Positions 34,975-45,779 of a stretch of DNA of 64,000 nt are shown in pieces. Origin of the DNA: Symsagittifera roscoffensis (taxonomy: Eukaryota > Xenacoelomorpha > Acoela > Convolutidae). The position numbers were made by a program, and so were the translations under genes. Where the stretch lies: the NCBI RefSeq assembly GCF_963678635.1, contig NC_087067.1, forward strand, positions 124,001 to 188,000, written 5' to 3'. Below the pieces are notes generated by a model. That model was given only the letters and a program-made list of their open reading frames with translations. It was not told where the DNA came from and did not search any database. Numbering within the stretch: the stretch's first letter is position 1; each line of letters opens with the position of its first letter.

Positions 34975-35246
34975 CAACAATTCTCCTAATTCTTTTATCT
35001 AGAAGAGTACTTAGGGTACTCCAACAAAACAGTCTACAATTAAAATTTGAAATCACGGTTAAACTAAACAACATTGCTCAACATCCCTACCCATTAAACC
35101 CACCAAATATAACAGCTCATTCACTACCACCACCATTTATAACAACTGAAGTAATATACAAATACGACAGATATACCAAAAAGACAATTGGTTACATCAC
35201 ATTTTATAACCCATACTCAGGATTATCATACACATGTATATTCTAA
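34932..35246 (+). CDS. Membrane ORF upstream of env (104 aa)
   Basis: The frame begins MQMYKKKAII, has a hydrophobic helix at about residues 9-22, then a Pro-rich ectodomain-like part with one N-glycosylation motif (NIT), and ends in another frame 13 bases inside env. It is intact. It is either a separate accessory protein or an alternative N-terminal part of the envelope. No homology recognised. Confidence 0.5.
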   Translation: MQMYKKKAIITFALATILLILLSRRVLRVLQQNSLQLKFEITVKLNNIAQHPYPLNPPNITAHSLPPPFITTEVIYKYDRYTKKTIGYITFYNPYSGLSYTCIF

Positions 35247-37852
35247 AAATATTAATTTTTCTCCAACTATTTTTTCTAGTAATCTCCAACCAGAACATAA
35301 ATCCTTCCCCCCGCACAGGACCCCAAGATTTATTAGTAACACATTACGATTGTGAAGAAAATGAACAAAAAACACTACACAAATATGCAATAAATCAAGT
35401 ATCATAATGCGAAACAGAACCACAAGCTATAGAAACTACAAATGTAATAGCGACACTTTATTCAAAAGCCCGAGCAACAACAGTTATAGGATATAAATTC
35501 ACAGCAACATTTTCTGAAAAGAAAGTACATTGTTCACAAGTCTCAAACGGAAATAAAAACCGACTTGACCACGAATCATTCTACCAAAGTAATATCGAAC
35601 GACTTTTACATCTCAATCCCGAAGATTGTAAAAACGAGTTACTCAGACTAAATATCACAAGAAATAAAAACACAGATAGAAAGTTAGTATATTTCCAAGT
35701 TTTTGCAGATTCTGTACATCAAGCAGAACTTGAAAGATATCAAGGACATATAAAACTAGATGAAAAATACCCATACAACGGCGCACATGGAAGATTAACT
35801 TATGACATACACGATAAACACTGGATACCACACATTGGTATAAATAACCCATCAAACTGCAAAGCAGACACAAAAAATAAAGGATATCAAGAAATAATGT
35901 TTTTCGATTGGAAAATACAACTCGAAAAAATACAACTCACACGCGATTTATCTGACAACACAATGATCTATCAAGGAATTAGATTACCTTGTAAAAACGA
36001 TCAAGGCTATTGTGACCCTACAACACGAACACAAGCAACAATTGTTTGGTTCCCCGAAGACACATGTACAACATTTCAAGTAGCAAAAATACACGCTCGA
36101 ATGATAAAATTTCACGAAAAATATTTTATACAGTCAATTCCATATGAGCAAGTAAATCCATCACGAAAACTAAGTTCTAATTTTAGAAACATACACAATA
36201 CAGAAAAAAAATTGACACGTTTTCAAATATATCAAGAAACAGAACTTGCATGTAAATACAAAAACCCACTTCACAAAACACAATACTCCGAAATATTAAT
36301 TGAATACGAAAAAGGATTCGACATGACCACTGGAAAAATAAAAATTGACCCATACGCCACAAGTCATCCTATAAACGAAGGAACATCATATATACCAGTT
36401 AATTTTCAAAAAAGTAAAGGTCAACCTGGTGGACATCTAAAGCCCCATGACACTAGAAGCACACGTTTACAAGAACTATCACTAATGAATAGTACATATT
36501 TCGGTAATATCCACTATGATATTCACTAAGATATGAAATTAGACTACACAATTAGCCGAATTTTTCAAGAAATGTCACTCTCTGAATTAGAAACGCTTCA
36601 CCAACTATGCGAATTAGAAAGAACACAAATCTTACAATCACTAGCACTAGCAGTACTAAAAATACCCTACATAGGATATTTACTATCAGGAAATAGATCA
36701 AACTTTTTAGATTACGAAGGAAACACTTTATGATTTTATACCTGTACCAAAAAAGTATCACCACTATATGTTTTTGAAGATAAACGATGCTATAAAAGAA
36801 TCCCTATCTTTTATAAGAATAAAGTACATTTCGTTGACACACTTTCAAGACGAACCTATTTCTGGGATACCGTAGTTCCATGTGGATCAGAAAATAGCCA
36901 CAATGTAGTACAACTGAACCCTGATGAAGATAAATATTACCTTCTTACCCCATACCCCACATTAATGCAATCACTTAAGAAATTTTCACCAGAAAGCATT
37001 AGAGCTATTGCTCGAAACCCAAATATCGACTTACAATCAATTGGAATATATTCAAAATCCGATATCCAACATCACATTAGAACACAACAATTCCAAGAAT
37101 TAATAAAACAAATGGACACTATACAAAGACAATCAATTGACCAAAACTTACGCAAACTTGCCAAAACCGCTGGATTTGCAGATATTTATACACAAGATTA
37201 TAGCGGATATTTTAAAGACATTAAAGACTATATATATATATCTAAACGGTGAAAAATAACGACCACAAGATATCTCACCTATAAATATTTTTAGCTTTGT
37301 TACACTAAAAAACGAAATTCTTGATTTTCTAGGATGGCCCTATTACATCTTAGAAAAGTTGACTATTCTATACGCAATGTTTAACTTTATAGGATCTCTT
37401 TTTTCACTCTTAAAAGGAATCTATAACACATGTGCTATACACACACAAGTCAATAGACAAGCAAGTGTAGCACGCATACTATTTGCAGGATTCTTTGGAA
37501 TTTTTTCATCATCAATAAACAAAATCCTTTTAGACGCACAAATAAAAGAATACAACACAAAAAAAGCAACAAGACAAAACACATACTACGAAGAACATAA
37601 CAATGTAGAAATAACGCCTACAGCACCACAGTTACCGCCCCTACCACATAACCATCCATTATCCCTAAGTCCCATTTTCGAAATTTAGCAATAACACATA
37701 ATCCAAATTTCAGACCAACCATATCACAAAGTCCCATTCAACATATAATGACACATCATTCACAAGATGAAAATACATATGAACAAATTATAGAACAACC
37801 CCATACCACCGCTTTTCAGTCTCAAAATAATAATTTTTTTAGCCCACGATGA
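35234..37852 (+). pseudogene. env: env-like glycoprotein gene, interrupted
   Basis: ATG at 35,234 starts a signal peptide (MYILKILIFLQLFFLVIS). A Cys-containing ectodomain follows, with several N-glycosylation motifs and ATIVWFPEDTC (about 36,038-36,070). Towards the C-terminus are hydrophobic stretches near 36,640-36,690, 37,345-37,420 and 37,470-37,515. The last piece looks like a membrane anchor followed by a Pro-rich tail with a YEQI motif. Breaks: TAA at 35,405, TAA at 36,527, TGA at 36,731, a frame change at a TA microsatellite near 37,235, and one near 37,680. The family is not identified; the glycoprotein call rests on the signal peptide, Cys, glycosylation motifs, anchor and position. 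Confidence 0.7.
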
Positions 37853-39542
37853 GCCGACAACTTGGATCCCTACACCGCTCAAATTCCCACCCAACCAATC
37901 TCAACACTCCAATTACAATAATTCCACTTTTTGCTTTCCCGCCACCCGATTTCCCATCTAGTAATATAACATCAGGCATGAATTCAGACACTAATTCACA
38001 TATTTCAGTTTTATACTCCATTTCACAACTAAATAACCCTAATATTGAAACCCCTGATGAATTTGCAGACTCTGAACCATCTCCATCCAATAATTTTCAA
38101 ACCAACTCCTCAAATTTTTCAACACCCCCTTTTCTACCAATCCCACCAAATAACCCACTCCCATCCATTTCTACACCCTCTTACGCTTCCCAAGTCACCC
38201 CAACCTACTCTTCATTTCATTCAGACCGATCATCCCCACCTACCCCTACACTCTCTTCAGCTTATACCGCATCATTAGCACCATCATCCACACCCACCGA
38301 ATCATCAAATAGCACAAATAGAGCTTATCGCACTTTCTAAAGAAAATTCCCAAACCATCCATTTCCAACAAAACCAGGAACAGCCCGTGAATATATTAAT
38401 CAACCAAATCACACTAACATGAAAGAATTTTTTAAACAATCACCCCACCTTCATTTCCACAGTATACTTTAAACACCCCTCATGACACTAACGACACACG
38501 TAGCTTTGTAGACGAACATGTTTTAATGCCTACACTTCATTGGACATCATATTATCATTTTACTAATCCCCTTTGCCTACCATTATCTAATACTCACATC
38601 GATATAGAAAGAAATCAAGATATGCTATACCGACTCACCACACCACTAACACATAGACAATTTACTTATATAGGATATAAAAAGTCACTAAAAACATACA
38701 CTGCACCCCGAGCTAACGAATATACGCTAGAATATTACGATCATAACATCATCCGAGCTAACCAAGACCAATTTTTAGATGATGATCGCTTCGCTAACCC
38801 ACAAATCACAGAAAAATTCTTCATCAAAACACCATATGTATTTACACTCAATATATTTGATCGCAAATTTGACCACGTCATTTCTGAAGCACTAACCGAC
38901 ATGCAAGCTTACGAAAGTTTTAAAGAAAGATTTCAATTATTTTCACTAACCTTTAATTTCCTTGCACCACATGAACGCGATTTGCACTGCTCACACGACA
39001 TTATGTTACGCACTAAACAAACCCACACATATACATACTATCGCTTCATACAAAATCATTTTGACCTGCACACTCCATCCAGACAACCACACCACCGTTT
39101 TCAGTTTATTAACTCTAAATACACTTCACCATTTTTCCTTAACTTCACATATTGCATCAAAGATACTAACCTTCACGGTATTCTTCGCAATTATGATCCC
39201 ATAACCCAAATGTATATTTTTTGTCCCATCACGAAGACCCTTAATGCAGAAGAATCCAGACCCTTCCTTATCCCACATGAATTTATTCAACCTTTAGAAA
39301 TCCCAATATTAGAATTCATCCACAACACTAAATACAATCACAAATTATATAATCTCATCCAAAACACACCTTATGAGTTTGCAGTTGGCACTGAAGAACT
39401 AAAAACCATTAAAGCACTTCAATTGCTTTGGCCACTGCTTCAAACTAAAAACATCATTCGCATACTAGCAAAATTACTAACAAATTCCGACATAATACAC
39501 GACATCTTCCCCACGGTTTTTTCCCCGACGACTAACAGGTAA
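37849..39542 (+). pseudogene. ORF4: unknown gene downstream of env, broken once or twice
   Basis: ATG at 37,849 overlaps the likely env stop as ATGA. The first 163 codons are Ser/Pro/Thr-rich and disordered, ending at TAA (38,338). The same frame reopens to about 38,465, and after one frame change a 338-codon frame follows (38,526-39,542). That part is rich in Phe, Tyr and His, with a folded look (FFIKTPYVFTLNIFDRKFDH), no signal peptide and no known motif. Base use matches the element. The final TAA lies inside a perfect donor CAG^GTAAGT (39,536-39,544), so the transcript may splice on. I know of no standard gypsy gene in this position; function unknown. Confidence 0.6.
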
Positions 39543-41121
39543 GTATAATTTCTACATATTCTTCACTAATAAATTCAAATTAAAAACTAACCATTCTTTA
39601 TCCATGTCTCATTTAGATTTTTAGTCTTCATCCCAAGATCTGCAAAAAACACAAAAGAAAAATAAAAAATAGAAAACTTCTTGAAATTCTTCAAAACTAT
39701 ATTAATATTTTGCACCAGCTAAATTAAATAAAATTCATACCAATGTAGTAAATTAATTTATAAATTGTTTCCCCACAAGCAGTAAATCTAATAATGATGA
39801 AAATTTGTAACTTAATTTTTCCCCAAAACTAGCAGTAAAATTGAAATTGTATGTAGTAAATTGATAAGACGAAAATGCAGTACTAACCTTTTGATATTTT
39901 CATTCATTCGCACAAGAATTCTATCCAAACTCGCACAGCTCGCCCACGAAGAATTGTTTAAATAATGAATTTCAGTTTTAAGCTTTCACACTCAACAACT
40001 CTAACACACGATAACAAGTTTCAAACTTTCCTTTAACCCGGTTGGAAAGGAATTATATACTAAACAAAACTAACCAACGCAGCTTACTAAACACCACAAC
40101 ACATAGAATTACAGCATGACTAAGAAAAGGAAACCAACGGTACCCAAACCGGATTAACCCAGTTTAAAACTGGATAATTTATTTTTTTGAAGACTTTTAT
40201 AAAGTCTAAGAAAGAAATAATAAAACACAAAAAAGTCGAAAGACAAACCCATACCAAAAACAATTTGATTTTTGAAAAAAGGACACAACCAACGAAACAT
40301 AAGAAAAACCACCACAAACCCGACATAAAACGTTATCACATAACAGGACCTCTCACAGAAACCGCACGAAATCATACTCCCACTCCTGGCCTAACCAACC
40401 AGAGAGGACGTCCTGAGCATGCTCTATAGCCGGTCTAACCCACCGCGCTACATCCACGCTTTGTGACCACACTTCTATTTTTAATAAGAGGTACTCAAGG
40501 GTGAGTAACTCTTCAAAATAACCGAACTAAAACAAAAAGCTTTTGTGAAAACAAATAACCAAAATCATAATTAAAACACTGAACTAATAAAAGTTTTATA
40601 AAATGTAAATTATACCTTGCAGTATATAGATCAGCATACAACACCAAAGACGAACATCCAAAGACAAAATGACCCCACTACACTCCAAAAGGAATGGCCA
40701 ACCACAATCAATATGCCGTCCACAATCACAACTCAAAGGATTTAGAGTACGACTTGACTTCGCAGAAAAGGACTTCATTGAACTAGACCAATGACCACCT
40801 CGATGTTCAAGTATACGTACAGATCCGAGTAACCAGGCATCCCCTCCACGCACAATCTCTACGCCATTCCCAGACAAGGTCAAACACAAAAGAAGTTCTC
40901 TACATGAAACAGAAAAACCTGTCATAGCCAACCATTCTGAAATCAGATTTGAGTTTGTTGCGAAAACCCAGTCGTTGTCATAAGAAGACACAACGATTGA
41001 TCCTGGAACTTCTCTAACAAGAGAACCCAAAAGAATATGATGTTCGCCAAATACCAACGTCCATCATCCATCTTTGAATTGCAGAAAGACAATTCTAAAA
41101 ATTCTGTAAAACCCGGATGGG
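39543..41121 (+). other. 1.6-kb 3' noncoding region of the element
   Basis: No sense-strand gene is supported. An 80-codon Lys-rich ORF (40,187-40,429) is present but unconvincing. The polypurine tract before the 3' LTR is weak (ACCCGGATGGG, 41,111-41,121). Base composition becomes noticeably less A-rich from about 40,600. Confidence 0.55.
40596..41057 (-). CDS. Antisense ORF in the 3' region (153 aa)
   Basis: ATG at 41,057 opens 153 codons on the minus strand in the one part of the element that is not A-rich. The product has several Cys/Trp residues and a hydrophobic C-terminus, with no known domain. The opposing strand is full of stops. It might be captured host sequence or an antisense gene such as some retroviruses have; it may also be chance. 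Confidence 0.3.
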   Translation of the reverse strand: MVFGEHHILLGSLVREVPGSIVVSSYDNDWVFATNSNLISEWLAMTGFSVSCRELLLCLTLSGNGVEIVRGGDAWLLGSVRILEHRGGHWSSSMKSFSAKSSRTLNPLSCDCGRHIDCGWPFLLECSGVILSLDVRLWCCMLIYILQGIIYIL

Positions 41122-41532
41122 TGGAACCTGATCTAAACTACATTTTTATGATTGGATAAATTAGATATTTTGCCACTGTAAAGTATTTAATATTAACCAA
41201 TCATGATCCATCTAACTAACAACCCACTTATTTGTAAGTGCTGAATTTACTTGTAATTTGAGCACCAGAGAGATTTGAATTTAACTTAGAAATTAGTTGC
41301 CTCTCCAAGAGAACTTCAGCAGCCGCAATAAACCAGTATACCCTAGATCTATTGAGCCTAGCAGAGACTAGTTAAACAACCTGAGACTAGATAGTATAAG
41401 AGTAAGATTAGGATCGGTATTAGACTAAGAAGTTGCACGAATCTATCCGGCCGAAAATAAGATAGCGTGACGAGCAGACGGTGTACCCTATCCGAAATTA
41501 CTCTATGAGTTAACCACATCGGTTATAACTCA
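41122..41532 (+). repeat. 3' LTR (411 bp)
   Basis: Full-length partner of the 5' LTR, ending AACTCA and followed by the target duplication CAAC. Confidence 0.93.
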
Positions 41533-41536
41533 CAAC

Positions 41537-42100
41537 TCTGATGTGGGTGCAACATAGTTTTGTTTTGTAAATTTGCTATATCCAAATGAAAAGTGTTACA
41601 CTCGTTTTCAACCATTAGCGCTACCCATTGATACCTGAACATTTTTTACCAACCAAACTCTTTGTGCCCTAAAATTTGATTGAAAAAAAAAATCAAGAGA
41701 AATTTATGGCAAAATTTTCTTTCTTCAAAAAAGATGTTCAGACGAGCCCCATGTTTTAGAATTGTTTTGAAACCTTCATTTAAACACAAATAAAAAAACA
41801 AACAATCTTCCAAAATATTATGAAACTTTCCCCAATGAGAAAATCATTATAAAAACCAGGGTTACTTGTCCATGGGAGTCCATCCCTGGTGTCATAACTG
41901 GAAGCATGTTAAGTACAAACCATGTGAAACTCTTGCATGGATTGCAATGGAGTTCGAGGAGCAGTCTAAAGTCCAGGCCTGGAATTCCATTTTTTGGTAC
42001 ATTTTTTAAAACTGCAAACATGTTCGCAACTGTACGACAAAAAAAAACCATCAAAACGACATTTTCTTTAGAAAACCACAAATTAAAAAGCAGAAACCTT
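41537..42100 (-). other. Flank between the LTR element and the gap
   Basis: A minus-strand frame is open from the gap to 41,818 and has a coding-like look (FAVLKNVPKNGIPGLDFRLL), but no family was recognised. It may be the next Polinton gene after the capsid protein. Confidence 0.3.
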
Positions 42101-42300
42101 NNNNNNNNNNNNNNNNNNNNNNNNNNNNNNNNNNNNNNNNNNNNNNNNNNNNNNNNNNNNNNNNNNNNNNNNNNNNNNNNNNNNNNNNNNNNNNNNNNNN
42201 NNNNNNNNNNNNNNNNNNNNNNNNNNNNNNNNNNNNNNNNNNNNNNNNNNNNNNNNNNNNNNNNNNNNNNNNNNNNNNNNNNNNNNNNNNNNNNNNNNNN
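42101..42300. other. Assembly gap (200 N)
   Basis: Exactly 200 N, a scaffolding placeholder. ORFs that cross it are artefacts. The C-terminus of the Polinton capsid gene falls at or beyond this gap. Confidence 0.99.
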
Positions 42301-43464
42301 CTCCAAGAGAAACTGCAAAAACATTTCTGATCTCAAGCTTTCTTCACTAAGTTCTGGATAATGCAACTGTTCAGGTGCATCCTGTAGTGAAGTCTAGAAA
42401 AACTAGAAAATAGTGATTTTTAAAGTCTTTTATAGGAAGACTTCGTTAAACTGCATTTCTTTCTTTGTTGTAACAAAAGAACAACAAGGCAAAGTTGTGT
42501 CTAATGAAACAGTTGCTCTTACACCCCGAATAATTCTTAGTTTTCTCAAAGTAATTGTTGATAGCTGAAAGGGTTTTCATGGAAAGATTTTGCAACAGCT
42601 GAGTTTGTATTCATTGCAACAGCTACTCTTCAAATTGGGGCGTTATTGAATATATTTTCCGGTATGAATCGGTTTTGACGTGAAGGAACGATGAAGGTCT
42701 TGCTGTAGTTTCCATGTGATTGTATTGATCAGGTTGTCTTTCCAGATTCTATTTCAAGTACTGATGATTAGGTTCAGTAACTAAAATTCTTCTAGTAAAC
42801 AGCGAACATTCAACAATTTTCAGTTGACTGGATTATCAGATAGCATGTAAAAATTAGGTCCAGCTCGAATAAGTTTACATCGAACTTTGGTATTTAGAGG
42901 CAAACAATTTTCCGCAAGTAAGCAAATCAATGTTGAGCATCCCATAGAATGCGAAAGTTACCCTGTTCCTAAGGAATTTGCTCTTTAACTAAATGAAAGC
43001 ATATCAAATGCATCAGGATATTCTTCAGAACTTTATCCGTCACAAGCAAGTATTCTTTATTACTCACTGCCGACGAGTTGAATTCGTTCGATATTCGTGC
43101 TTCATGAGGTTATAATCCATTGGCGATGTAAACCATTGTATTAATGAAATCAACCTCACAATTGGAGAATAGTGATTGTATTAGGTTTTTACATAAGTTA
43201 AGTAAGTTTATGGTTCCTCGTCTGAGTTATCTTCAGATTTTGCTTTGTGTTCTTTTTTTCTTTTTTGAAAGCATCAAACATTCTTCCCTTGAACAGTTGA
43301 AGCTTTAAACTAGGATGGGTATCACGCATAACCAAGTAGAGATTACAATCCGGTTCAAGTTCAAACTCAATACTGTTTTCATCCAGAGAAGTGCTGGGGA
43401 ATATTTCTTGTGTGTAAGATGACATAAATGTTTCCAAAACTGGGACTTTATCAAAAATCTCCAC
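42301..43464 (-). pseudogene. Polinton major capsid protein (double jelly-roll), broken
   Basis: The N-terminal ORF (43,464-43,198) has VLETFMSSYTQEIFPSTSLD and YLVMRDTHPSLKLQLFKGR, as in the widespread F54H12.2-like Polinton capsid proteins. Downstream pieces in changing frames include SLFSNCEVDFINTMVYIANG (about 43,115-43,175) and, just above the gap, LHYPELSEESLRSEMF (about 42,320-42,366). At least five stops or frame changes lie between 43,197 and 42,370. The C-terminus is lost in the gap. Together with the penton protein it would once have formed an icosahedral shell. Confidence 0.85.
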
Positions 43465-43888
43465 TGAAGATTTTGTAAAAGCCCTGTACCGAAAATGACT
43501 TTCGCTTACACTCGTTTTGTTTTGTCAGAAATGTCTTTGCGAGAGCGACCTCTTTCGATCTATTTTTTCGAGGAATGACTCTGATTCCACCAGTTCTACG
43601 CTTGTATTTCTTTCTTCCACCTACCAATTGTTTCCGAACTGTTTTTGTTACCACATTTTTTGCAAACATTTTGAGTTTCTTACGTTCACTAACAACTTCC
43701 CCAATCTCTGAAGCATCGATTTCAAATAATTCATGGACTATACAATTTAAATGAAGGTGATTGCAGTTCTCGCATAGTTTGTTCGAGAGCTCCAAAACCT
43801 TTTCCACGTTGTGTTGCATAACCTCGAAAAATAGGGAATTCTGCAATAGGGAGTTTTGAGCAATCATTTCATAAGAAGTTTGAATCAA
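43451..43888 (-). CDS. Polinton ORF between penton and capsid genes
   Basis: An uninterrupted 145-residue frame. The middle is basic (RKKYKRRTGGIRVIPRKNR), after helical N-terminal turns with several Cys/His (LCENCNHLHLNC). It overlaps the start of the capsid gene by 14 bases. Polintons often have a small basic ORF next to the capsid gene; whether it is a minor capsid or DNA-condensing protein is unknown. It is the only intact-looking frame of the relic. Confidence 0.5.
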   Translation of the reverse strand: MIQTSYEMIAQNSLLQNSLFFEVMQHNVEKVLELSNKLCENCNHLHLNCIVHELFEIDASEIGEVVSERKKLKMFAKNVVTKTVRKQLVGGRKKYKRRTGGIRVIPRKNRSKEVALAKTFLTKQNECKRKSFSVQGFYKIFSGDF

Positions 43889-44140
43889 AAACGATCATTC
43901 GAAATCTTGCGAAACAAGAGAACAACTCGGGTAAGTCATACAGACACAAAAGGATTTTTTTTGTCTGTACTAACTCTTAGTTCTATCTTGATTCTATGGA
44001 CAAAATTACTCAAGAGTTGTTTGAACTGCAAATTTGTAAAGAATTCGTATGTCATGTACTGTCCTATTTTGGAGATAAAGGGAATACAACGCAATAAGGG
44101 AGTTTTTTTATTACCGACTATGTTATATTCTACAATACCA

Positions 44141-44640
44141 CTATATATTAATAAAAAATGAATTCTTATAATGTCGTAAAAATACTGAGGATAATGTGGA
44201 CTTTTTTTTCATTATAACCCTCGTTTGATTTTGCTCTAAATCACAACCAAAAAGGTGAATCAAGTCAGAACTTTGAATATTAAATATTGTTTGATTCTCA
44301 AGTAAATGAACGACAACCTTTTGTGTATTTTTATCTACTGATATATAGAATCCGTTATAGTCAAAAGCTCGAGCTCCTAGACGTTCCCGAATTTTGTTGT
44401 TCATGGCTAAAACTGTATCAAAAATACTTGGATACAATCCAGGTTCAAAATGCATCGGTTGATTTTTCTTTTTTCATCAGGATTTTCTCGCCCATTTTTG
44501 AAAGTAAAATTCCCCTCAGTAACGTTTTGGTACAAAGAAAGGTATGATTTTTCTGAAATAGCACCCTCCCACTCTCCTTTCAAATGTATTTGTTCGGGTA
44601 GAAATTTTTAAAAAGAATTAAGGCTATCGTTTGGATAACA
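44141..44640 (-). pseudogene. Polinton penton-like (minor capsid) protein, broken
   Basis: The ORF 44,455-44,141 has FEPGLYPSIFDTVLAMNNKI, FYISVDKNTQKVVVHL and SSDLIHLFGCDLEQNQT, the conserved core of the putative Polinton penton protein. Further upstream, in other frames, are remnants of its N-terminus (about 44,460-44,600). The C-terminal third is missing. The start fuses with the end of the integrase in the current sequence, probably through deletion of the intergenic DNA. Confidence 0.75.
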
Positions 44641-45552
44641 TCGTTTGTAAATTGTAGTTTGTATCTTTTTTGGAGCAGAATATCATTCTTTGAAAAGCTC
44701 ACCCTGTCTCCAACTTTGAATTATAGTTTCATATACCTTGTGAGAGGTTTATTGTACAGAATTGAGAGGAAATCAGTATTTTTGACATCTCTAGGTGATT
44801 CCCTATTAGCTCTGCTGACGCGACAATTCACTTTAGACACAAATTGCGGCAGCTTCTGAATGAGTTTTTCACCACGATCTTCTAAAAAGCGGTGATATAT
44901 ATGTTTCAAAGATTGAATGGCTCTCTCTGCAATTGCAGCTTTTGTTTCACTCATTGTCGAGTAAACTTAAATGTTTTTTTTTCCTTGCAAACTTTTTTGA
45001 GATTTCCCACATATTCTGTTCCTTTATCAACCCAAAGTTTTTCAGGAGTGTTTTTTCGAGATATAATTTTTTTTAAAGCTTGCAAAGTTTCTTTGGCATT
45101 TTAAATTTTCCTTGTTTCAACTCTGACAAATCGCGAAAAAACATCAACAGCAACAACCAAATATTTGACTCAGTTGTTTTGACTCGATACTTTGTCCACA
45201 AATGCCAAGTCCTTTCACCAAATTTCATTGATATATTTTGAAGCCTTTGGAAACGTCTGATTGGAAAACCAAATTTTGTATACGATGTCTTGGTTTGTAA
45301 AAATTGTTCTTCTTTCTTTTTTGACAACACGCTTGCTTTAATCAAGCTTCGCACATAACCGTACGCAGCCCTACCCCTAAAATACAATCTGTTCAGACTT
45401 ACTTTTTCAGATTTTGAAAGGGATCCAAGTTTCTCTGTCTTTCGCTTTGGCATTCTTGTTGATAACAAGTTTAGGTGGAACTTAAGTTGCTTCCAAAATG
45501 GCAGAGTAAACATAGGGAAAATCGGTATTTTTTCGCTTGAGTGCATACTCAA
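44640..45552 (-). pseudogene. Polinton retroviral-type (DDE) integrase, broken
   Basis: Minus-strand pieces in order: KTSYTKFGFPIRRFQRLQ (about 45,240-45,300), DLAFVDKVSSQNN then stop, VVAVDVFSRFVRVE (about 45,110-45,160), LWVDKGTEY (about 45,010), MSETKAAIAERAIQSLKHIY (44,954-44,895), LYNKPLTRY, and FKVGDRVSFSKNDI (about 44,680-44,725). The three catalytic acids (Asp in DLAFVD, Asp in VDKGTE, Glu in AERAIQ) are all readable. At least two stops and one frame change separate them, so the enzyme is dead. Confidence 0.9.
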
Positions 45553-45779
45553 AGTTTACAATTGATTCTTTGTGTCTCGATTATCGAATATGATACTTTC
45601 TGACTGACTTAGTCTAAATCTATAAGATTTCAAAATTAAATCAATAAGGTGCTTTTTGCTACTTGCTTACAACTTCGCATTCACAGCACTGTATTTAGAA
45701 TCAAAATCTTTTGGTACAATCTCCTCTTGCTTTTGTTCCAATTTTGGTTTTTTGGGAGTGTACTTTGAGATTGATAAAT

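Larger units (their letters stand above)
23698..41532 (+). mobile_element. 17.8-kb env-bearing Ty3/gypsy-type LTR retrotransposon
   Basis: LTRs at 23,698-24,107 and 41,122-41,532 both start TGGAACC and end AACTCA. The flanking CAAC at 23,694-23,697 and 41,533-41,536 is the target-site duplication (4 bp). Gene order PR-RT-RNase H-integrase within pol places it in the Ty3/gypsy lineage. At 17,835 bp it is far above the usual 5-10 kb of env-bearing gypsy elements. The extra length comes from a 1.7-kb leader, ORF0, a long gag, ORFs around env, ORF4 and 1.6 kb of 3' noncoding DNA. The two LTRs differ by roughly ten positions by eye, so insertion is fairly old, and most ORFs have one or two breaks. 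Confidence 0.93.

Noticed and set aside
40320-40470. tRNA gene or tRNA-derived SINE on the minus strand
   Set aside because: TAGCGCGGTGG resembles an A box, but no acceptable B box or acceptor stem follows.
41818-42366. 182-codon ORF across the N gap (and its plus-strand partner)
   Set aside because: The middle is 200 N, so the frame is not real; only the last 22 codons match the Polinton capsid.
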